A stretch of DNA of 64,000 nt, from NCBI RefSeq assembly GCF_036226405.1, contig NZ_CP108464.1, forward strand, positions 6,014,001 through 6,078,000, written 5' to 3'. The translations under genes and the position numbers were made by a program. A model generated the notes under the pieces. That model did not search any database, had not been told where the DNA came from, and worked only from the letters and a program-made list of their open reading frames with translations. The stretch is from Streptomyces sp. NBC_01260. Lineage in GTDB: Bacteria; Actinomycetota; Actinomycetes; Streptomycetales; Streptomycetaceae. Positions 59,485-64,000 of the stretch are shown in pieces; within the stretch, counting starts at the first letter, position 1, and each line of letters begins with the position of its first letter.

Positions 59485-59588
59485 CGCCGCTCCTCTCCGT
59501 AGCGGTTTCGCTACTCAGGGCGTTCAGAGTGACCTAGAGTTGGAGTGTCCTCAACTTGGCTGTTTTGCTTGATGAGTTAGGAACTCAC

Positions 59589-60419
59589 GTGGTCAACCGG
59601 AAGGCATTGGACCCCGAGACTTCGCCGGCGCAGGCGTTTGGTCAGCGCTTACGGCAAGCGCGGGACGAGCGCGGGTGGACGCAGGACGAGCTGGCCGTAC
59701 GCATGGGCCTGACCGGGTCGCATGTTTCCGCCGTCGAAACTGGCCGCCGCCCACCAACTAACCGCTTCGCGCGTAGTGCTGACAGGGCACTCGGCACCGG
59801 AGACAAGTTCGAGCGAATGACCCGCGCGCTCAAGAACACCTCGCTCCTGGAGGGGTTCACGGACTTCGTCACCCACGAGGTACGAGCCGTAGAGATCAGG
59901 CTGTTCGAGCTCGGGATCGTTCCGGGTCTTCTCCAGACTCCGGAGTACGCGGCAGCGATCACTACGGGTGCCGTGCGGCGCGGAGCGATCACGGAGCAGC
60001 AGGCGGAAGAACGGCTGACGCTCCTCACGAAGAGGCAGGCATCCCTGGAGCGGACGCCCCCACCGCTTGTGTACGTCGTCCTTGACGAGAGCTGCATTCG
60101 GCGGGTGGTGGGCGGCCCCCGTGTCATGGCGGAACAGCTTGACCGGCTCGCCGCGTTCGCCGAGCTGCCGTCCACCGTCGTGCAAGTCGCTCCGTTCGAT
60201 CTTGGTGAGCGGCGGTCGTTCGACCTGCCGGTAACACTGGTCGCCCTCCCCGACCGATCGCACATGGCATACGCGGAGTCTGCGCAGCAAGGGCGGCTGG
60301 AGCGCGATATGCGGTTCGTGCAGCCCCTGTTGACGGCATACCATCAACTACAGGCCGAAGCGCTGTCCCAAGCGGCATCCGTGGCCATGATCGAGAAGGT
60401 AAGAAAGGGCACCCCGTGA
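59589..60419 (+). CDS. XRE-family regulator with DUF5753 (Scr1-type antitoxin-like)
   Basis: 276 aa. N-terminal HTH_31 (AFGQRLRQARDERGWTQDELAVRMGLTGSHVSAVETGRRPP) and C-terminal DUF5753 (VEIRLFELGIVPGLLQTPEYAAAI...LLTKRQASLERTPPPLVYVVLDESCIRRVVGG). The GTG at 59589 was chosen for AGGA upstream; a TTG at 59556 is an alternative. Base composition is lower in GC than the neighbours. Such proteins pair with a DUF397 partner encoded directly downstream; WhiJ/BldB-type systems in Streptomyces development are the known example. Confidence 0.88.
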   Translation: MVNRKALDPETSPAQAFGQRLRQARDERGWTQDELAVRMGLTGSHVSAVETGRRPPTNRFARSADRALGTGDKFERMTRALKNTSLLEGFTDFVTHEVRAVEIRLFELGIVPGLLQTPEYAAAITTGAVRRGAITEQQAEERLTLLTKRQASLERTPPPLVYVVLDESCIRRVVGGPRVMAEQLDRLAAFAELPSTVVQVAPFDLGERRSFDLPVTLVALPDRSHMAYAESAQQGRLERDMRFVQPLLTAYHQLQAEALSQAASVAMIEKVRKGTP

Positions 60420-60625
60420 TGACCGAATCCCCCCGCTGGTTCAAGTCCTCCTACAGCAGCAATGGTGGCCAGTGCATCGAGGTCGCGGCCAACTTTGCCG
60501 TCTCACGCGGCGTGGTACCCGTCCGCGACTCCAAGGATCTGAGCGGTCCCACGCTGTCCTTCCCCTTCGCCTCCTTCGTCTCCTTCGTGGCGGGCGTCAA
60601 GGCCGGAGGCTTCGGCACCGTCTGA
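60416..60625 (+). CDS. DUF397-domain protein
   Basis: 69 aa. RWFKSSYSSNGGQCIEVA and VPVRDSKDLSGPTLSF are the two halves of the DUF397 motif. The start is GTG 60416 or ATG 60419, overlapping the XRE stop, so the pair is translationally coupled. Thought to act with the XRE protein in a toxin-antitoxin-like or morphogenetic switch. Confidence 0.88.
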   Translation: MMTESPRWFKSSYSSNGGQCIEVAANFAVSRGVVPVRDSKDLSGPTLSFPFASFVSFVAGVKAGGFGTV

Positions 60626-60697
60626 GCAATCGATTCAGCGTCGCCCCATCGTGCCCGGCAGGGTGGGGCTTCGCTGCGGCGCGAGTCCTACGACCGT

Positions 60698-61931
60698 TCA
60701 GTGGTTCTCGGCTGCACCGGCCCAGTCGTCCGACGTGCCCGACGCGTCCGCCGGGAGCTTCGCCGTCACCACGAAGCCGCCGGACGGCCCCGGGCCCGCC
60801 TCCAGGGAGCCGCCCGCCGCCGCCAGGCGTTCGGTGAGGCCTTTCAGGCCGGTGCCGCCGATGCCCGGGGTGGGCGGTGCGGCCGGGTTCCGGCCGTCGT
60901 CGGTGACCGTCAGCCGGACCCGGTCCGAGGTTCCGTCGATCACGAACGCGCAAGCGGTGGCGGCGGAGTGGCGCAGGACATTGGTGACGGCCTCCCGAGC
61001 CACCCAGCCGAGCAGCGCCTCCGTCTGCGGCGAGAGCGGCGGCCCGGAGCGGCGGACGGTCGGCTCTATGCCGGCGGCGGTAAGCGCGGACCTGGCGCGG
61101 TCGAGCTCGGTGGCCAGGCTCCCCTCGCGGTAGCCGGTGACCGCCTCACGGATCTCGGTGAGCGCCTGCCGCCCGACCGACTCGATATCGGTGACCTGCC
61201 GGAGCGCCTCGTCCATGTCGTGCGGCGCGATCCTGCGCGCGGCCTCCGACTTGACGACGATCACGGAGATGGTGTGGCCCAGCAGATCGTGCAGATCACG
61301 GGAGAAGCGCAGCCGCTCCTTCTCGACGGCGGCGCGGGCCAGTTCCTGCCGGGTGGAGCGCAGTTCCATCACCGTCTCCGACAGGGTGAGCAGCGCGGCC
61401 GTCACCGCACCGGAGATGAACGTGCCGTAGGCCAGCGTCCACGGCGTCGACGCGCTGTCCCCCCCGCCACACCGCGACGACGCACGCGGCCACGGCGAGC
61501 ACGAGCAGACCGACCGCCAGCCACTGTTTGCGCAGGACCGTCCCACAGGCCAGCGAGAGCAGCGGGAAGAACAGCAGCCAGCTGCCGCCGTACCCGGCCG
61601 CGAGCCCCAGCGTGACGGCTGTCAGCGCGGCCAGCAGCACGTACGTCAACGGACTCTCGCGCGCCCGCTTGTTGAAGCCCCGGACCACCACCGAGATGTA
61701 GAGGGAGTTGAAGGCGAACAGGCCGATGCCGCCGATCCAGGGATTGGGGGTGTCGCCCTGGAACAGATTGGAGAAGGCGCCCAGGCCCAGCAGCAGCCAG
61801 GGGAGCAGGACGTAGGGTCCGGGAGGTCCCGGACGCCGGTGCTCCTTGCGCCACTGCCGTCGCTCCGCACGCCGCCTGCGCCGTACCTCGCGCGCTTGCG
61901 ATCCGCTCCCGAACATGTTCACTCCCGTCAC
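60698..61931 (-). pseudogene. DesK-type histidine kinase, frameshifted
   Basis: GTG at 61931 overlaps the permease stop (GTGA). The N-terminal part (VTGVNMFGSGSQ..., about six membrane segments) is read in one frame to WRGGQ; the kinase part (DSASTPWTLAYGTF..., H-box RFSRDLHDLLGHTISVIVVKSE, N-box VAREAVTNVLRHS, G-box TDDGRN and GTGLKGLTERL) is in another. The switch falls at a run of seven G on the coding strand (61459-61465). Removing one G restores a continuous 410-aa protein with the right length. Either a real frameshift (or phase-variable tract) or a sequencing error. Would sense membrane state and phosphorylate the DesR-like regulator at 56371-57003. Confidence 0.75.
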
Positions 61932-62650
61932 ACGGTCCTCGCGGACCGACGGTACGAGACCACGGCGTACGTGCCGAACAGCAGCAGCCACCCTGCGAGT
62001 ACGCCGACGGTCGTGGCGCTGGGTGCGCGGCCGTCGGTGGCCGCCCAGCCCAGTTCCGCGAACCGGTTGGCGGGGGTGAACCCGCCGAGGGAGCGCAGCC
62101 AGCCGGGGAGCAGCTCCAGTGGGAACCACAGCCCGCCGACGATCGCGAAGCCCATCAGGCACGCGACGTTGACCACGCCGGTGCCCTGCGGGGTCAGCCG
62201 GTAGCCGTTGCCGATTCCGAGCAGGGTGAAGGGCAGGGCGCCGATCCACAGGAGCAGGACGAGTGCGGCCCACTGCCAGGCCGCCAGGCGTACTCCGTTG
62301 AGCAGCCCCCCGGCCAGCAGTACGGTGAGGATCGTCGGGAGCACCGTCACCGAACCGCTGATCGCGCGGCCCACGACCGCCTGCGACGAGGAGAGCGGGG
62401 TGACCCGCAACTGCTGGAGCCAGCCCAGCGACTTGTCGGAGGCGACCCCCGTACCGATCGACATCGCGGAGCCCAGTGCCCCGTACGCGGCCATGCCGAC
62501 CATCGCGGTGGTCTTCCAGCCGTCGACGCCCTCGCCGCCGCCGATGTTGGTGAACAGCAGATACATCATCACCGGCATCCCGGTGCCGAAGATCAGGAAG
62601 AAGCCGTCGCGCAGGGTCCGGCGGATTTCGAGCACGATGTACTGGAACAT
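61928..62650 (-). CDS. ABC-2-type exporter permease
   Basis: 240 aa, six membrane segments: begins MFQYIVLEIRRTLRDGFFLIFGTGMPVMMYLLF, the usual ABC2_membrane opening; conserved glycine-rich turns ARAISGSVTVLPTI-like and LLPGWLRSLGGFTPANRFAELGW follow near the C-terminus. ATG at 62650 overlaps the ATPase stop (TGATG). Partner of the ATPase encoded before it. Substrate probably a lipid, peptide or drug, as in other DesKR-linked exporters. Confidence 0.88.
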   Translation of the reverse strand: MFQYIVLEIRRTLRDGFFLIFGTGMPVMMYLLFTNIGGGEGVDGWKTTAMVGMAAYGALGSAMSIGTGVASDKSLGWLQQLRVTPLSSSQAVVGRAISGSVTVLPTILTVLLAGGLLNGVRLAAWQWAALVLLLWIGALPFTLLGIGNGYRLTPQGTGVVNVACLMGFAIVGGLWFPLELLPGWLRSLGGFTPANRFAELGWAATDGRAPSATTVGVLAGWLLLFGTYAVVSYRRSARTV

Positions 62651-63603
62651 CAGACGGTCTCCTTGCGGTCGGTCCGGCTCTCCGGAGCAGCCGTAGAGGT
62701 GAGGGAGAGGAACGCGGCCTCCAGCGTGGCGGGGGAGACCTGGAGGCCCCGGATCAGGCCGAGGCGGGCGAGCTCCACGACGGTGGCGTCCGAGTCGTCC
62801 GTGTGCAGCAGCGCCCGGTCCCCGGTCACCTCGACGACGGCGACGCCGGGCAGCAGATCGAGGCCCTCGGTGGGCCGGCCCGCCAGGTCGAAGGAGACCA
62901 GGTGGTGGCCGGCCGAGCCCTTGATGGATTCGCCGCTGCCGTCCGCGACGATCCGGCCCCGGTCGATGACGACGATCCGGTCGGCGTTCTCGTCGGCCTC
63001 CTCCAGGTAGTGGGTGGAGAAGATCACCGTGTTGCCGCGCCGGGCGTAGGCCCGCATGGAGTCCCAGAAGGCGCGGCGTCCGTCCACGTCCAGGGCCGCG
63101 GTCGGCTCGTCCAGCACGATCAGCTCCGGGTTGCCGGCCAGCGCGACGGCGAACCGGACCCGCTGGATCTGGCCGCCGGAGAGCTTGTCGATCCGCCGGT
63201 TCGCGTACTGCGCGACCCCCGCCAGCTCCAGCGCCTCGACGATCGGCATCGGGCGCGGATAGGTGGAGGCGACGAAGGCGATCAGTTCGCGGACGGTCAC
63301 TCGCTGGATGGGCCGCCCGTCCTGGAGCATCGCGCCGACCAGGCCGGCCCGGACCGCCTGTTCCGGGGAGCGGTCCAGTACCCGCACACTCCCGTCGTCG
63401 GGCTCGTTCAGGCCGAGCAGCAGGCTGATGGCCGTGGACTTCCCCGCGCCGTTGCGGCCGAGCAGAGCGACGGTCTCGCCCCGCTGGACGGTCAGGCCGA
63501 TCCCGTCCACGGCCCGCACGCTCTGTCCGGCCCGGCCGAAGGTCTTCACCGCCCCGGTGAAGACCACCGCGGCCCCGTTCCCCGTTGTCTGTTTCATGGA
63601 CAT
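62650..63603 (-). CDS. ABC exporter ATPase
   Basis: 317 aa. Walker A LLGRNGAGKSTAIS, Q-loop LVGAMLQDGRP, signature LSGGQIQRVRFA, Walker B LIVLDEPTAALD and H-loop STHYLEEADENADRI. The C-terminal extension (LDLLPGVAVVEVTGDRALLHTDDSDATVVELARLG) is the regulatory domain of the DrrA/CcmA group. Starts at ATG 63603 or 63597. First gene of the exporter/two-component operon. An inverted repeat at 63659-63670 lies in its promoter region. Confidence 0.9.
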   Translation of the reverse strand: MSMKQTTGNGAAVVFTGAVKTFGRAGQSVRAVDGIGLTVQRGETVALLGRNGAGKSTAISLLLGLNEPDDGSVRVLDRSPEQAVRAGLVGAMLQDGRPIQRVTVRELIAFVASTYPRPMPIVEALELAGVAQYANRRIDKLSGGQIQRVRFAVALAGNPELIVLDEPTAALDVDGRRAFWDSMRAYARRGNTVIFSTHYLEEADENADRIVVIDRGRIVADGSGESIKGSAGHHLVSFDLAGRPTEGLDLLPGVAVVEVTGDRALLHTDDSDATVVELARLGLIRGLQVSPATLEAAFLSLTSTAAPESRTDRKETV

Positions 63604-63658
63604 GACGCTACGGAGCCGGGGCCCCGTCCCGGCAGAGGCGCATGTACGGACTCCGTGA

Positions 63659-63670
63659 TGACAAATGTCA
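63659..63670. promoter_or_regulatory. TGACA-AA-TGTCA inverted repeat upstream of the ABC exporter operon
   Basis: TGACAAATGTCA (perfect 5-bp arms) lies 56 bases before the ATPase start. Its position suits autoregulation by the DesR-like regulator whose gene has been separated from the operon. Confidence 0.45.
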
Positions 63671-63741
63671 CCGCGCGGCCGGACGGGAACCGGGTGGCCG
63701 GATCGCGATCCGCCGAGTGATCTGACACAACGTCAGGAGTC

Positions 63742-63798
63742 TTCACAACTGCTGGGCGCTGCGTTATACATAGGGCCACCGGCTAGAACGCGTTCTAG
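63742..63798 (+). promoter_or_regulatory. Promoter with KstR consensus operator for the MaoC gene
   Basis: A -35 TTCACA (63742-63747), 17-base spacer and -10 TATACA (63765-63770) form a good promoter. CTAGAACGCGTTCTAG (63783-63798), a perfect 16-bp palindrome containing the full KstR consensus (63784-63797), begins about 12 bases after the -10. It therefore covers the start of transcription, suiting repression. The rest of the 290-base gap shows the TGACA repeat and no gene. Confidence 0.75.
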
Positions 63799-63893
63799 AA
63801 CGGACGCGGCTTCCGGTCCCGCACGACCTCGGTGCGGCCGACGGTGCGGACGGCCGCGCCGAGGTCTTCCCACCATCAAGGAGCAGCTTTCCC

Positions 63894-64000
63894 ATGCCCA
63901 TTGATGCCGCAGAGGCGGTTGCCGCCGAACCCCGCTCGACCTCGGTCAGCTGGGACCACAAGGACATCCAGCTCTACCATCTGGGCCTCGGAGCGGGGAC
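63894..64000 (+). CDS. MaoC-type 2-enoyl-CoA hydratase, steroid side-chain type (3' part beyond window)
   Basis: The first 35 codons are present: ATG at 63894 with AAGGAG 10 bases upstream, MPIDAAEAVAAEPRSTSVSW then DHKDIQLYHLGLGAG. This opening is that of the hydratase-2 (17beta-HSD4 C-terminal) family; M. tuberculosis Rv3538, a KstR-controlled enzyme annotated as acting on trihydroxycholestenoyl-CoA, starts almost the same way (MPID..., SW..., D(V)LYHL/QLGLGAG) as I remember it. It would add water to a 2-enoyl-CoA made by an acyl-CoA dehydrogenase such as the FadE34-like protein. The rest of the gene is outside the window. Confidence 0.75.
   Translation, partial: MPIDAAEAVAAEPRSTSVSWDHKDIQLYHLGLGAG

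Overview
The window reads as a piece of a Streptomyces-type actinomycete chromosome. Base composition is very GC-rich with strong third-position G/C bias. GTG starts and 4-base ATGA/GTGA gene overlaps are frequent. Lineage markers include a mycothiol-dependent MDMPI enzyme, an F420-type LLM oxidoreductase, an XRE(DUF5753)/DUF397 pair and an SCO2322-like protein. I saw no rRNA, tRNA, CRISPR array, transposase or phage structural gene.

Layout. 1-2.5 kb: 3' end of a FadA5-like steroid thiolase, then a secreted alpha/beta hydrolase. 2.5-8.5 kb: a five-gene operon on the minus strand behind a cobalamin riboswitch (about 8360-8500). It encodes a wall/membrane-anchored alpha/alpha-toroid protein of the transcobalamin type, an SCO2322-like secreted protein, EcfT, a double ATPase EcfA and an S component, and is best read as a vitamin B12 uptake system. 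8.6-15.5 kb: membrane protein, DHA2 efflux pump with a repeated leader, two small hypothetical proteins divergent from a WYL regulator, an MBL hydrolase and a VOC protein. 15.7-17.4 kb: aldehyde dehydrogenase plus ferredoxin. 17.5-20.5 kb: membrane protein and a NarL-type two-component pair. 20.6-25.2 kb: a poly(3-hydroxybutyrate) module (extracellular depolymerase, 3-hydroxybutyrate dehydrogenase, GAF/PucR regulator). 25.2-31.7 kb: alpha/beta hydrolase, full Liv-type ABC importer and a KstR-like TetR regulator. 32-35.2 kb: glycosyltransferase, methyltransferase and toroid-protein operon. 35.2-43.7 kb: small membrane and lipoproteins, MDMPI, PHP protein, LLM oxidoreductase, amidase, methyltransferase and a secreted phosphoesterase. 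43.9-49.4 kb: M20 peptidase, NCS1 permease and DUF1177 operon divergent from IclR and PepE. 49.3-56.3 kb: MFS pump, FadE34-like fused acyl-CoA dehydrogenase, SCPx-type thiolase, second DHA2 pump. 56.4-63.6 kb: an ABC exporter/DesK/DesR-type operon whose response regulator is separated from its kinase by about 3.7 kb of unrelated genes; the kinase is frameshifted in a 7-base homopolymer. 63.9 kb to the end: start of a MaoC-type hydratase resembling the cholesterol side-chain hydratase of mycobacteria.

How it fits together. The most striking theme is a dispersed KstR-like steroid/acyl-CoA regulon. A TetR protein close to mycobacterial KstR is encoded at 31.1-31.7 kb. Exact matches to the KstR operator TnnAACnnGTTnnA occur next to it (31890), before the FadE34-like gene (51347) and before the MaoC gene (63784). 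Weaker copies lie before the aldehyde dehydrogenase (15611) and the MBL hydrolase (15114). With the FadA5-like thiolase and the SCPx thiolase, this gives most types of enzyme needed for side-chain beta-oxidation of a sterol-like acyl-CoA. The second theme is the riboswitch-controlled B12 ECF operon containing a bacterial transcobalamin-like protein. Both readings rest on motif and family recognition from the sequence alone; no database search was run.
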